From Oasisia sp. SBJ-2009 (taxonomy: Eukaryota; Annelida; Polychaeta; Sabellida; Siboglinidae): a stretch of 64,000 nt of DNA. How positions within the stretch are numbered: the first letter of the stretch is position 1; each line of letters begins with the position of its first letter. Location of the stretch: NCBI GenBank assembly GCA_964017155.1, contig OZ024861.1:16338783-16402782 (forward strand), given 5' to 3'. Position numbers and translations under genes: made by a program. The notes under the pieces are model-generated. The model searched no databases. It was not told where the DNA came from and saw only the letters and a list, made by a program, of their open reading frames with translations. This document shows, one piece after another, positions 11,224 through 24,245 of this stretch.

Positions 11224-13467
11224 TTTATCAAGTTATTTTTTTTATATAACATGTTGAGGTAGATGATAATGTTGGCCGATCACTGGGAGAATCAAATCAA
11301 CGATAGCATGACATCGATACATATATCACAGCTAGTGCGAGTGGACATTAGTTTTGATGTTGCAGTTCTCACAATCGAAACGTTTTACTCAGACGATTGA
11401 TCGAGCTATTGTTCACGCTATATGATGTATTTCAAGTAACGCAATGTCAAAATATGATGCAAAATAATGCACATGAAACGAAACTTGTGTAAGAGGGCGG
11501 GATCGCACCGCGGAAAGTATATTAAAACTGATATGCATAAGCACCATTCGCGCGGCGAATGCCACACACATTATCGCTTGTACACATACACCCACTCAAT
11601 ACAGGTGAGTAGATGATTCTTTGACCGTCATGACACCAAGCACAACGCATTTATCTCGACTGGAAACAGCATACTTAGGAATCAGCATGCCAAGGCAACC
11701 TACACAAGTGCCTCTTTCTTTGCAATAGTGTAACTCAAGGGTACGCATTTGACATGTCTTCCTTCAAAGACAAGTGTAGAGATCATTCGATGTTTTGAGA
11801 CCCATATTTATTGCAGTCACACATATCTCGGCACGCAGATTTGTATCTAGTTAGTGACGGAGTTCGAATGCATATGTTGTTACATTGCCTTGGAAACAAT
11901 AGCATATGCTACAGTGATCAGTGCCAACAGGCCAGCTCTTTGGCCGTGTCATGAGCGCTGTGCCGACAAACAGGTAACGCCAACGGCTAGACATAACAGC
12001 GATGGCGAAGAGCCATAAGAGAAACCAAGGGTTGTTCCAAACTACCCAGACAACTACGAAGTGATATACTAGACATGCGTGGGGTTCATCACTACTCGCG
12101 CGTCTCATTCTCAGACGGTCTGTGCCGCTCACACGTCGGTCTCAAATAGGAAGACCTGAAACCAAAGAGCAGACATGTCGCCAGTTCAATATGAAAACGA
12201 AACCACAAAGCAACTAACAGGCAATGGTCGCATCATATAATCATTGATGTTGAGCTAGCTACACACATTGTACGTCCTACAAAGCGTATTACACTACAGA
12301 GCAAATCTAGACTGTATGCGAACGAACGTCTTTTATCGCATGGAATGGCATATAATGCTTCAGATACATCTATGCGCAGCCCGCATACAGCCCTCTTGGC
12401 GTCGCCGTTAAGACGTTTTAGAGTTCCAGATCGCAGAGAGTAGATTGCCAACACAGTGAAGGGAACTTCTGTCGTTGAGTGTAGTAGTTTGAAGCTCAGC
12501 AGTACGAATGTGAAATTAGATACTGTCCAAACGTCTATTTGCCTAGTCATAGGTGGAAAGCTGCTCGAGACTTTGAGACAACTCATCGAAGAGTGGTATG
12601 CACCATATACAGTGTACTGTGAATGAGAACACGAATATGAATATTCTGTTCCATTTCCGACAAGAATTAGGCACTTGCGCAGAATGCAAGCCAACCTCAA
12701 TTGCTCCTAGGTTTGAAACTTCATTACAAGAGGCGCGGGTAGGGTAGTGCAGTGGTTTTAATACGCGCGGACGCAGCAGGCCTGATATATTTGGTCTAAA
12801 AATCAATGGAGAGAGTCTGGCATTGTTGAATCTAATCGGTGTTATACGCCACGCACATTGACTTGCATCGTGCATAAAAAGTACCCGAATGTCGCACAGG
12901 CCGTCGTACCATAATACATCTGTAGTCCTATGTGTGTACCTTATTGCGAAATAAGTTAGCGCAAGTAAAACATTGAAAGAACGAAGTAAACGTGGAAGAA
13001 AGCGCCTCCCCCCCCCCAGTTTGCTTAGATCAAAGGCGTCGCCATCTTAAAATTTGACGTCGCCGGGAAAGAAAATGGCACGTCTGCCGTAATGTCGTGA
13101 CGTCACGGTATTGTTGTGGCGCGTCTTCCGGTTTGCCGCCATTACTTTGCCGCGCAGCCGAATGCTGGCGACAGATGCCAGTTTCTTTAGTGTAATCTCG
13201 ACCGCATCGCGGTGGGATTTGCGTCTTTGACGCCAGTGGGGTGAAGGAATGTGGACATATGTAAGCATTGAGCCTGCTGTTTTCAATTTTGTTAGACACC
13301 GTGCACATTGTAACGCTGTTTTATTGTTTTTTCTCAGGTGTCTGCGCCCGGTGAAGATACAGCGACACGTGGCCGAATACTTCTGGCAGCATTACTGACC
13401 GACCAGGCCCGATGATGTGAAGATTGGCGACGCGGAACAGTCATTCGACAGTGGGTGAAGCGTTGTT
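11224..13467 (+). repeat. Monomer unit 6 (subtype A, partly diverged)
   Basis: A-type with the donor-like site intact, but with several private or B/C-like changes (gagatcattcg, gtggttttaatacg). The 122-codon ORF is shortened by a stop and the C10-flanking ORF is stopped by a TAA just downstream of the run. Confidence 0.94.
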
Positions 13468-15244
13468 TTTATCAAGTTATTTTTTTTTTATAACATGTTG
13501 AGGTAGATGATAATGTTGGCCGATCACTGGGAGAATCAAATCAACGATAGCATGACATCGATACATATATCACACCTAGTGCGAGTGGACATTAGTTTTG
13601 ATGTTGCAGTTCTCACAATCGAAACGTTTTACTCAGACGATTGATCGAGCTATTGTTCACGCTATATGATGTATTTCAAGATACGCAATGTCAAAATATT
13701 ATGCAAAATAATGCACATGAAACGAAACTTGTGTAAGAGGCCGGGATCGCACCGCGGAAAGTATATTAAAACTGATATGCATAAGCACCATTCGCGCGGC
13801 GAATGCCACACACATTATCGCTTGTACACATACACCCACTCAATACAGGTGAGTAGATGATTCTTTGACCATCATGACACCAAGCACAACGCATTTATAT
13901 CGACTGGAAACAGCATACTTAGGAATCAGCATGCCAAGGCAACCTACACAAGTGCCTCTTTCTTTGCAATATTGTAACTCAAGGGTACGCATTTGACATG
14001 TCTTCCTTCAAAGACAAGTGTAGAGATCATTCGATGTTTTGAGACCCATATTTATTGCAGTCACACATATCTCGGCACGCAGATTTGTATCTAGGTAGTG
14101 ACGGAGTTCGAATGCATATGCTGTTACGTTGCCTTGGAAACAATAGCATATGCTACAGTGATCAGTGCCAACAGGCCAGCTCTTTGGCCGTGTCATGAGC
14201 GCTGTGCCGACAAAGAGGTAACGCCAACGGCTAGACATAACTTCTGTCGTTGAGTGTAGTAGTTTGAAGCTCAGCAGTACGAATGTTAAATTATATACTG
14301 TCCAAACGTCTATTTGCCTAGGCATAGGTGGAAAGCTGCTTGAGACTTTGAGACAACTCATCGAAGAGTGGTATGCACCATATACAGTGTACTGTGAATG
14401 AGAACAAGAATATGAATATTCTGTTCCATTTCCGACAAGAATTAGGCACTTGCGCAGAATGCAAGCCAACCTCAATTGCTCCTATGTTTGAAACTTCATT
14501 ACGAGAGGCGCGGGTAGGGTAGTGTAGTGGTTTTAATACGCGCGGACGCAGCAGGCCTGATATATTTCGTCTAAAACTCAATGGAGAGAGTCTGACATTG
14601 TTGAATCTAATCGGTGTTATACCCCACGCACATTGACTTGCATCGTGCATAAAAAGTACCCGAATGTCGCACTGGCCGTCGTACCATAACACAACTGTAG
14701 TCCTATGTGTGTGTACATTATTGCGAAATAGGCTAGCGCAAGTAAAACATTGAAAGAACGAAATAAAAGTGGAAGAAAGCGCCTCCCCCCCCCCAAGTTT
14801 GCTTAGATCAAAGGCGTTGCCATGTTTAAATTTGACGTCGCCGGGAACGAAAATGGCGCGTCTGCCGTATCGTCGTGACGTCACGGTAGTGTTGTGGCGC
14901 GTCTTCCGGTTTGCCGCCATTACTGTGTCGCGCAGCCGAATGCTAGCGACAGATGCCAGTTTCTTTAGTGTAATCTCCACCGCATCGCGGTGGGATTTGC
15001 GCCTTTGACGCCAGTGGGGTGAAGGAATGTGGACATATGTAAGCATTGAGCCTGCTGTTTTCAATTTTGTTAGACACCGTGCACATTGTAACGCTGTTTT
15101 ATTGTTTTTTCTCAGGTGTCTGCGCCCGGTGAAGATACAGCGACACGTGGCCGACGACTTCTGGCAGCATTACTGACCGACCAGGCCCGATGATGTGAAG
15201 ATTGGCGACGCGGAACAATCATTCGACAGTGGGTGACGCGTTGT
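13468..15244 (+). repeat. Monomer unit 7: A/B chimera with 469-bp internal deletion
   Basis: This 1777-bp unit is A-type up to 14239-14241, where the trinucleotide AAC joins sequence that lies about 469 bp apart in unit 1 (772-774 and 1241-1243). Everything to the right is B-type (gaatgttaaattatatactg, tatttcgtctaaaactc). The deletion fuses two minus-strand ORFs into one of 155 codons (14008-14475). C10 run. Confidence 0.93.
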
Positions 15245-17493
15245 TTTATCAAGTTATTTTATTTATATAACCTGTTGAGTGAGGTAGATGATAATATAGG
15301 CCGATCACTGGGAGAATCAAATCAATGATAGCATGACATCGATACATGTATCACAGCTAGTGCGAGTGGACATTAGTTTTGATGTTGCAGTTCTCACAAT
15401 CGAAACGTTTTACTCAGACGATTGATCGAGCTATTTTTCACCCTATATGATGTATTTCAAGATACACAATGTCAAAATATGATGCAAAATAATGCACATG
15501 AAACGAGACTTGTGTAAGAGGTCGAGATCGCACCGCGGAAAGTATCTTAACACTGATATGCATAAGCACCATTCGCGCGGCCAATGCCACACACATTATC
15601 GCATGAACACATACACCCACTCAATACAGTTGAGTAGATGATTCTTTGACCGTCATGACAGCAAGCACAACGCATTCATCTCGACTGGAAACAGCATACT
15701 TAGGAATCAGCATGCAAAGGCAACCTATACAAGTGCCTCTTTCTTTGCAATAGTGTAACTCAAGGGTTCGCATTTGACATGTCTTCCTTCAAAGACAAGT
15801 GTAGAGATCATTCGATGTTTTGAGACCCATATTTATTGCAGTCACACATATCTCGGCACGCGGATTTGTATCTAGGTAGTGACGGAGTTCGAATGCATAT
15901 GTTGATTCTTTGCCTTGGAAACAATAGCATATGCTACAGTGATCAGTGCCAACAGGCCAGCTCTTTGGCCATGTGATGAGCGCTATGCCGACAAACAGGT
16001 AACGCCAAAGGCTAGACATAACAGCGATGGCGAAGAGCCATACGAGAAAACAAAGGTTGTTCCAAACTACCCAGATAACTACGAAATGATATACTAGACA
16101 TGCGTGGGGTTCTTCACTACTCGCGCGTCGCATTCTCAGAGGGTCTGTGTCGCTCACACGTCGGTCTCAAATAGGACGACCTGAAACCATAGAGCAGACA
16201 TGTCGCAAGTTCAATATGAAAACGAAACCACAAAGCAGCTAACAGGCAATGGTCGCATCATATCATCATTGATGTTGAGCTAGCTACATACACTGTACGT
16301 CCTACAAAGCGTATTACACTACAGAGTAAATCTAGACTGTATGCGAACGAACGTCTTTTATCGCATGGAATGGCATATAATGCTTCAGATACATCTTTGC
16401 GCAGCCTGCATACAGCCCTCGTGGCGTCGCCGTTAACACGTTTTAGAGTTCCAGATCGCAGAGAGTAGATTGCCAACACAATAAAGGGAACTTCTGTCGT
16501 TGAGTGTAGTAGTTTGAAGCTCAGCAGTACGAATGTTAAATTATATACTGTCCAAACGTCTATTTGCCTAGGCATAGGTGGAAAGCTGCTTGAGACTTTG
16601 AGACAACTCATCGAAGAGTGGTATGCACCATATACAGTGTACTGTGAATGAGAACAAGAATATGAATATTCTGTTCCATTTCCGACAAGAATTAGCCACT
16701 TGCGCACAATGCAAGCCAACCTCAATTGCTCCTATGTTTGAAACTTCATTACGAGAGGCGCGGGTAGGGTAGTGTAGTGGTTTTAATACGCGCGGACGCA
16801 GCAGGCCTGATATATTTCGTCTAAAACTCAATGGAGAGAGTCTGACATTGTTGAATCTAATCGGTGTTATACCCCACGCACATTGACTTGCATCGTGCAT
16901 AAAAAGTACCCGAATGTCGCACTGGCCGTCGTACCATAACACAACTGTAGTCCTATGTGTGTGTACATTATTGCGAAATAGGCTAGCGCAAGTAAAACAT
17001 TGAAAGAACGAAATAAAAGTGGAAGAAAGCGCCTCCCCCCCCCAAGTTTGCTTAGATCAAAGGCGTCGCCATCTTGAAATTTGACGTCGCCGGGAACGAA
17101 AATGGCGCGTCTGCCGTATCGTCGTGACGTCACGGTATTGTTGTGGCGCGTCTTCCGGTTTGCCGCCATTACTGTGTCGCGCAGCCGAATGCTAGCGACA
17201 GATGCCAGTTTCTTTAGTGTAATCTCGACCGCATCGCGGTGGGATTTGCGTGTTTGACGCCAGTGGGGTGAAGGAATGTGGGCATATGTAAGCATTGAGC
17301 CTGCTGTTTTCAATTTTGTTAGACACCGTGCACATTGTAACGCTGGTTTATTGTTTTTTCTCAGGTGTCTGCGCCCGGTGAAGATACAGCGACACGTGGC
17401 CGACGACTTCTGGCAGCATTACTGACCGACCAGGCCCGATGATGTGAAGATTGGCGACGCGGAACAGTCATTCGACAGTGGGTGACGCGTTGT
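15245..17493 (+). repeat. Monomer unit 8 (subtype B)
   Basis: First full B-type unit. Diagnostic differences from A are cctgttgagtgaggtag near the start, aggtcgagatcgc, cagttgagtag (donor GT lost), gtagtgtagtggtt and an extra tg in tgtgtgtgtac. C9 run. Nearly identical to unit 9. Confidence 0.95.
16769..16782 (+). other. tRNA-like A box in each monomer (unit 8 copy)
   Basis: The 14-mer gtagtgtagtggtt equals the D-arm of animal tRNA-Val genes and fits a Pol III A box. It is intact in B and most C units; A units have gtagtgcagtggta. The following sequence does not fold as a tRNA, and the B-box position (ggtctaaaaatc in A/C units) is poor. It may be a relic of a tRNA-derived element, or chance. 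Confidence 0.25.
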
Positions 17494-19745
17494 TTTATCA
17501 AGTTATTTTATTTATATAACCTGTTGAGTGAGGTAGATGATAATATAGGCCGATCACTGGGAGAATCAAATCAATGATAGCATGACATCGATACATGTAT
17601 CACAGCTAGTGCGAGTGGACATTAGTTTTGATGTTGCAGTTCTCACAATCGAAACGTTTTACTCAGACGATTGATCGAGCTATTTTTCACCCTATATGAT
17701 GTATTTCAAGATACACAATGTCAAAATATGATGCAAAATAATGCACATGAAACGAGACTTGTGTAAGAGGTCGAGATCGCACCGCGGAAAGTATCTTAAC
17801 ACTGATATGCATAAGCACCATTCGCGCGGCCAATGCCACACACATTATCGCATGAACACATACACCCACTCAATACAGTTGAGTAGATGATTCTTTGACC
17901 GTCATGACAGCAAGCACAACGCATTCATCTCGACTGGAAACAGCATACTTAGGAATCAGCATGCAAAGGCAACCTATACAAGTGCCTCTTTCTTTGCAAT
18001 AGTGTAACTCAAGGGTTCGCATTTGACATGTCTTCCTTCAAAGACAAGTGTAGAGATCATTCGATGTTTTGAGACCCATATTTATTGCAGTCACACATAT
18101 CTCGGCACGCGGATTTGTATCTAGGTAGTGACGGAGTTCGAATGCATATGTTGATTCTTTGCCTTGGAAACAATAGCATATGCTACAGTGATCAGTGCCA
18201 ACAGGCCAGCTCTTTGGCCATGTGATGAGCGCTATGCCGACAAACAGGTAACGCCAAAGGCTAGACATAACAGCGATGGCGAAGAGCCATACGAGAAAAC
18301 AAAGGTTGTTCCAAACTACCCAGATAACTACGAAATGATATACTAGACATGCGTGGGGTTCTTCACTACTCGCGCGTCGCATTCTCAGAGGGTCTGTGTC
18401 GCTCACACGTCGGTCTCAAATAGGACGACCTGAAACCATAGAGCAGACATGTCGCAAGTTCAATATGAAAACGAAACCACAAAGCAGCTAACAGGCAATG
18501 GTCGCATCATATCATCATTGATGTTGAGCTAGCTACATACATTGTACGTCCTACAAAGCGTATTACACTACAGAGTAAATCTAGACTGTATGCGAACGAA
18601 CGTCTTTTATCGCATGGAATGGCATATAATGCTTCAGATACATCTTTGCGCAGCCTGCATACAGCCCTCGTGGCGTCGCCGTTAACACGTTTTAGAGTTC
18701 CAGATCGCAGAGAGTAGATTGCCAACACAATAAAGGGAACTTCTGTCGTTGAGTGTAGTAGTTTGAAGCTCAGCAGTACGAATGTTAAATTATATACTGT
18801 CCAAACGTCTATTTGCCTAGGCATAGGTGGAAAGCTGCTTGAGACTTTGAGACAACTCATCGAAGAGTGGTATGCACCATATACAGTGTACTGTGAATGA
18901 GAACAAGAATATGAATATTCTGTTCCATTTCCGACAAGAATTAGCCACTTGCGCACAATGCAAGCCAACCTCAATTGCTCCTATGTTTGAAACTTCATTA
19001 CGAGAGGCGCGGGTAGGGTAGTGTAGTGGTTTTAATACGCGCGGACGCAGCAGGCCTGATATATTTCGTCTAAAACTCAATGGAGAGAGTCTGACATTGT
19101 TGAATCTAATCGGTGTTATACCCCACGCACATTGACTTGCATCGTGCATAAAAAGTACCCGAATGTCGCACTGGCCGTCGTACCATAACACAACTGTAGT
19201 CCTATGTGTGTGTACATTATTGCGAAATAGGCTAGCGCAAGTAAAACATTGAAAGAACGAAATAAAAGTGGAAGAAAGCGCCCCCCCCCTCCCCCAAGTT
19301 TGCTTAGATCAAAGGCGTCGCCATCTTGAAATTTGACGTCGCCGGGAACGAAAATGGCGCGTCTGCCGTATCGTCGTGACGTCACGGTATTGTTGTGGCG
19401 CGTCTTCCGGTTTGCCGCCATTACTGTGTCGCGCAGCCGAATGCTAGCGACAGATGCCAGTTTCTTTAGTGTAATCTCGACCGCATCGCGGTGGGATTTG
19501 CGTGTTTGACGCCAGTGGGGTGAAGGAATGTGGGCATATGTAAGCATTGAGCCTGCTGTTTTCAATTTTGTTAGACACCGTGCACATTGTAACGCTGGTT
19601 TATTGTTTTTTCTCAGGTGTCTGCGCCCGGTGAAGATACAGCGACACGTGGCCGACGACTTCTGGCAGCATTACTGACCGACCAGGCCCGATTATGTGAA
19701 GATTGGCGACGCGGAACAGTCATTCGACAGTGGGTGACGCGTTGT
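17494..19745 (+). repeat. Monomer unit 9 (subtype B)
   Basis: B-type. The poly-C tract is interrupted (C9-T-C5). A TGA to TTA change at about 19691 lets a short + strand ORF run on into unit 10 (19617-19829, 70 codons); this is private to this copy. Confidence 0.95.
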
Positions 19746-21998
19746 TTTATCAAGTTATTTTATTTATATAACCTGTTGAGTGAGGTAGATGATAATATAG
19801 GCCGATCACTGGGAGAATCAAATCAATGATAGCATGACATCGATACATGTATCACAGCTAGTGCGAGTGGACATTAGTTTTGATGTTGCAGTTCTCACAA
19901 TCGAAACGTTTTACTCAGACGATTGATCGAGCTATTTTTCACCCTATAAGATGTATTTCAAGATACACAATGTCAAAATATGATGCAAAATAATGCACAT
20001 GAAACGAGACTTGTGTAAGAGGTCGAGATCGCACCGCGGAAAGTATCTTAACACTGATATGCATAAGCACCATTCGCGCGGCCAATGCCACACATATTAT
20101 CGAATGAACACATACACCCACTCAATACAGTTGAGTAGATGATTCTTTGACCGTCATGACAGCAAGCACAACGCATTCATCTCGACTGGAAACAGCATAC
20201 TTAGGAATCAGCATGCAAAGGCAACCTATACAAGTGCCTCTTTCTTTGCAATAGTGTAACTCAAGGGTTCGCATTGGACATGTCTTCCTTCAAAGACAAG
20301 TGTAGAGATCATTCGATGTTTTGAGACCCATATTTATTGCAGTCACACATATCTCGGCACGCGGATTTGTATCTAGGTAGTGACGGAGTTCGAATGCATA
20401 TGTTGATTCTTTGCCTTGGAAACAATAGCATATGCTACAGTGATCAGTGCCAACAGGCCAGCTCTTTGGCCATGTGATGAGCGCTATGCCGACAAACAGG
20501 TAACGCCAAAGGCTAGACATAACAGCGATGGCGAAGAGCCATACGAGAAAACAAAGGTTGTTCCAAACTACCCAGATAACTACGAAATGATATACTAGAC
20601 ATGCGTGGGGTTCTTCACTACTCGCGCGTCGCATTCTCAGAGGGTCTGTGTCGCTCACACGTCGGTCTCAAATAGGACGACCTGAAACCATAGAGCAGAC
20701 ATGTCGCAAGTTCAATATGAAAACGAAACCACAAAGCAGCTAACAGGCAATGGTCGCATCATATCATCATTGATGTTGAGCTAGCTACATACACTGTACG
20801 TCCTACAAAGCGTATTACACTACAGAGTAAATCTAGACTGTATGCGAACGAACGTCTTTTATCGCATGGAATGGCATATAATGCTTCAGATACATCTTTG
20901 CGCAGCCTGCATACAGCCCTCGTGGCGTCGCCGTTAACACGTTTTAGAGTTCCAGATCGCAGAGAGTAGATTGCCAACACAATAAAGGGAACTTCTGTCG
21001 TTGAGTGTAGTAGTTTGAAGCTCAGCAGTACGAATGTTAAATTATATACTGTCCAAACGTCTATTTGCCTAGGCATAGGTGGAAAGCTGCTTGAGACTTT
21101 GAGACAACTCATCGAAGAGTGGTATGCACCATATACAGTGTACTGTGAATGAGAACAAGAATATGAATATTCTGTTCCATTTCCGACAAGAATTAGGCAC
21201 TTGCGCAGAATGCAAGCCAACCTCAATTGCTCCTATGTTTGAAACTTCATTACGAGAGGCGCGGGTAGGGTAGTGTAGTGGTTTTAATACGCGCGGACGC
21301 AGCAGGCCTGATATATTTCGTCTAAAACTCAATGGAGAGAGTCTGACATTGTTGAATCTAATCGGTGTTATACCCCACGCACATTGACTTGCATCGTGCA
21401 TAAAAAGTACCCGAATGTCGCACTGGCCGTCGTACCATAACACAACTGTAGTCCTATGTGTGTGTACATTATTGCGAAATAGGCTAGCGCAAGTAAAACA
21501 TTGAAAGAACGAAATAAAAGTGGAAGAAAGCGCCTCCCCCCCCCCCCCAAGTTTGCTTAGATCAAAGGCGTCGCCATGTTTAAATTTGACGTCGCCGGGA
21601 ACGAAAATGGCGCGTCTGCCGTATCGTCGTGACGTCACGGTATTGTTGTGGCGCGTCTTCCGGTTTGCCGCCATTACTGTGTCGCGCAGCCGAATGCTAG
21701 CGACAGATGCCAGTTTCTTTAGTGTAATCTCGACCGCATCGCGGTGGGATTTGCGTGTTTGACGCCAGTGGGGTGAAGGAATGTGGGCATATGTAAGCAT
21801 TGAGCCTGCTGTTTTCAATTTTGTTAGACACCGTGCACATTGTAACGCTGGTTTATTGTTTTTTCTCAGGTGTCTGCGCCCGGTGAAGATACAGCGACAC
21901 GTGGCCGACGACTTCTGGCAGCATTACTGACCGACCAGGCTCGATGATGTGAAGATTGGCGACGCGGAACAGTCATTCGACAGTGGGTGACGCGTTGT
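19746..21998 (+). repeat. Monomer unit 10 (subtype B)
   Basis: B-type, C13 run. It shares ccatgtttaaatttgacg near 21575 with unit 7 (near 14819), three units away, where units 8 and 9 have ccatcttgaaatttgacg. This suggests a past three-unit duplication. Confidence 0.95.
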
Positions 21999-24245
21999 TT
22001 TATCAAGTTATTTTATTTATATAACCTGTTGAGTGAGGTAGATGATAATATAGGCCGATCACTGGGAGAATCAAATCAATGATAGCATGACATCGATACA
22101 TGTATCACAGCTAGTGCGAGTGGACATTAGTTTTGATGTTGCAGTTCTCACAATCGAAACGTTTTACTCAGACGATTGATCGAGCTATTTTTCACCCTAT
22201 ATGATGTATTTCAAGATACACAATGTCAAAATATGATGCAAAATAATGCACATGAAACGAGACTTGTGTAAGAGGTCGAGATCGCACCGCGGAAAGTATC
22301 TTAACACTGATATGCATAAGCACCATTCGCGCGGCCAATGCCACACACATTATCGCATGAACACATACACCCACTCAATACAGTTGAGTAGATGATTCTT
22401 TGACCGCCATGACAGCAAGCACAACGCATTCATCTCGACTGGAAACAGCATACTTAGCAATCAGCATGCAAAGGCAACCTATACAAGTGCCTCTTTCTTT
22501 GCAATAGTGTAACTCAAGGGTTCGCATTTGACATGTCTTCCTTCAAAGACAAGTGTAGAGATCATTCGATGTTTTGAGACCCATATTTATTGCAGTCACA
22601 CATATCTCGGCATGCGGATTTGTATCTAGGTAGTGACGGAGTTCGAATGCATATGTTGATACATTGCCTTGGAAACAATATCATATGCTACAGTGATCAG
22701 TGCCAACAGGCCAGCTCTTTGGCCATGTCATGAGCGCTATGCCGACAAACAGGTAACGCCAAAGGCTAGACATAACAGCGATGGCGAAGAGCCATACGAG
22801 AAAACAAAGGTTGTTCCAAACTACCCAGATAACTACGAAATGATATACTAGACATGCGTGGGGTTCTTCACTACTCGCGCGTCGCATTCTCAGAGGGTCT
22901 GTGTCGCTCACACGTCGGTCTCAAATAGGACGACCTGAAACCATAGAGCAGACATGTCGCAAGTTCAATATGAAAACGAAACCACAAAGCAGCTAACAGG
23001 CAATGGTCGCATCATATCATCATTGATGTTGAGCTAGCTACATACATTGTACGTCCTACAAAGCGTATTACACTACAGAGTAAATCTAGACTGTATGCGA
23101 ACGAACGTCTTTTATCGCATGGAATGGCATATAATGCTTCAGATACATCTTTGCGCAGCCTGCATACAGCCCTCGTGGCGTCGCCGTTAACACGTTTTAG
23201 AGTTCCAGATCGCAGAGAGTAGATTGCCAACACAATAAAGGGAACTTCTGTCGTTGAGTGTAGTAGTTTGAAGCTCAGCAGTACGAATGTTAAATTAGAT
23301 ACTGTCCAAACGTATATTTGCCTAGGCATAGGTGGAAAGCTGCTTGAGACTTTGAGACAACTCATCGAAGAGTGGTATGCACCATATACAGTGTACTGTG
23401 AATGAGAACAAGAATATGAATATTCTGTTCCATTTCCGACAAGAATTAGACACTTGCGCACAATGCAAGCCAACCTCAATTGCTCCTATGTTTGAAACTT
23501 CATTACGAGAGGCGCGGGTAGGGTAGTGTAGTGGTTTTAATACGCGCGGACGCAGCAGGCCTGATATATTTCGTATAAAACTCAATGGAGAGAGTCTGAC
23601 ATTGTTGAATCTAATCGGTGTTATACCCCACGCACATTGACTTGCATCGTGCATAAAAAGTACCCGAATGTCGCACTGGCCGTCGTACCATAACACAACT
23701 GTAGTCCTATGTGTGTGTACATTATTGCGAAATAGGCTAGCGCAAGTAAAACATTGAAAGAACGAAATAAAAGTGGAAGAAAGCGCCTCCCCCCCAAGTT
23801 TGCTTAGATCAAAGGCGTCGCCATCTTGAAATTTGACTTCGCCGGGAACGAAAATGGCGCGTCTGCCGTATCGTCGTGACGTCACGGTATTGTTGTGGCG
23901 CGTCTTCCGGTTTGCCGCCATTACTTTGTCGCGCAGCCGAATGCTGGCGACAGATGCCAGTTTCTTTAGTGTAATCTCGACCGCATCGCGGTGGGATTTG
24001 CGTGTTTGACGCCAGTGGGGTGAAGGAATGTGGGCATATGTAAGCATTGAGCCTGCTGTTTTCAATTTTGTTAGACACCGTGCACATTGTAACGCTGATT
24101 TATTGTTTTTTCTCAGGTGTCTGCGCCCGGTGAAGATACAGCGACACGTGGCCAACGACTTCTGGCAGCATTACTGACCGACCAGGCCCGATGATGTGAA
24201 GATTGGCGACGCGGAACAGTCATTCGACAGTGGGTGACGCGTTGT
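21999..24245 (+). repeat. Monomer unit 11 (subtype B)
   Basis: B-type with the shortest direct-arm poly-C tract (C7). It carries the longest minus-strand ORF of the array, 277 codons at 23322-24155. Confidence 0.95.
23322..24155 (-). CDS. Longest array ORF, 277 codons; probably not a gene
   Basis: This minus-strand ORF of unit 11 spans the CpG segment, the poly-C tract (7 C) and the region up to the 155-codon ORF. Other units show versions of 247-253 codons when the poly-C length allows (units 2, 5, 7, 10, 21, 22) and split ORFs otherwise. The product has a basic N-terminal half rich in Arg, Lys and His and a C-terminal half with hydrophobic stretches. I recognise no domain. Its frame depends on homopolymer length and it overlaps a second long ORF in another frame, so it is most likely a by-product of sequence composition. 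Confidence 0.08.
   Translation of the reverse strand: MATCRCIFTGRRHLRKNNKSALQCARCLTKLKTAGSMLTYAHIPSPHWRQTRKSHRDAVEITLKKLASVASIRLRDKVMAANRKTRHNNTVTSRRYGRRAIFVPGEVKFQDGDAFDLSKLGGEALSSTFISFFQCFTCASLFRNNVHTHRTTVVLWYDGQCDIRVLFMHDASQCAWGITPIRFNNVRLSPLSFIRNISGLLRPRVLKPLHYPTRASRNEVSNIGAIEVGLHCAQVSNSCRKWNRIFIFLFSFTVHCIWCIPLFDELSQSLKQLSTYA

Noticed and set aside
16761..16840. Functional tRNA-Val gene
   Set aside because: Only the D-arm matches; acceptor, anticodon and T arms do not form.
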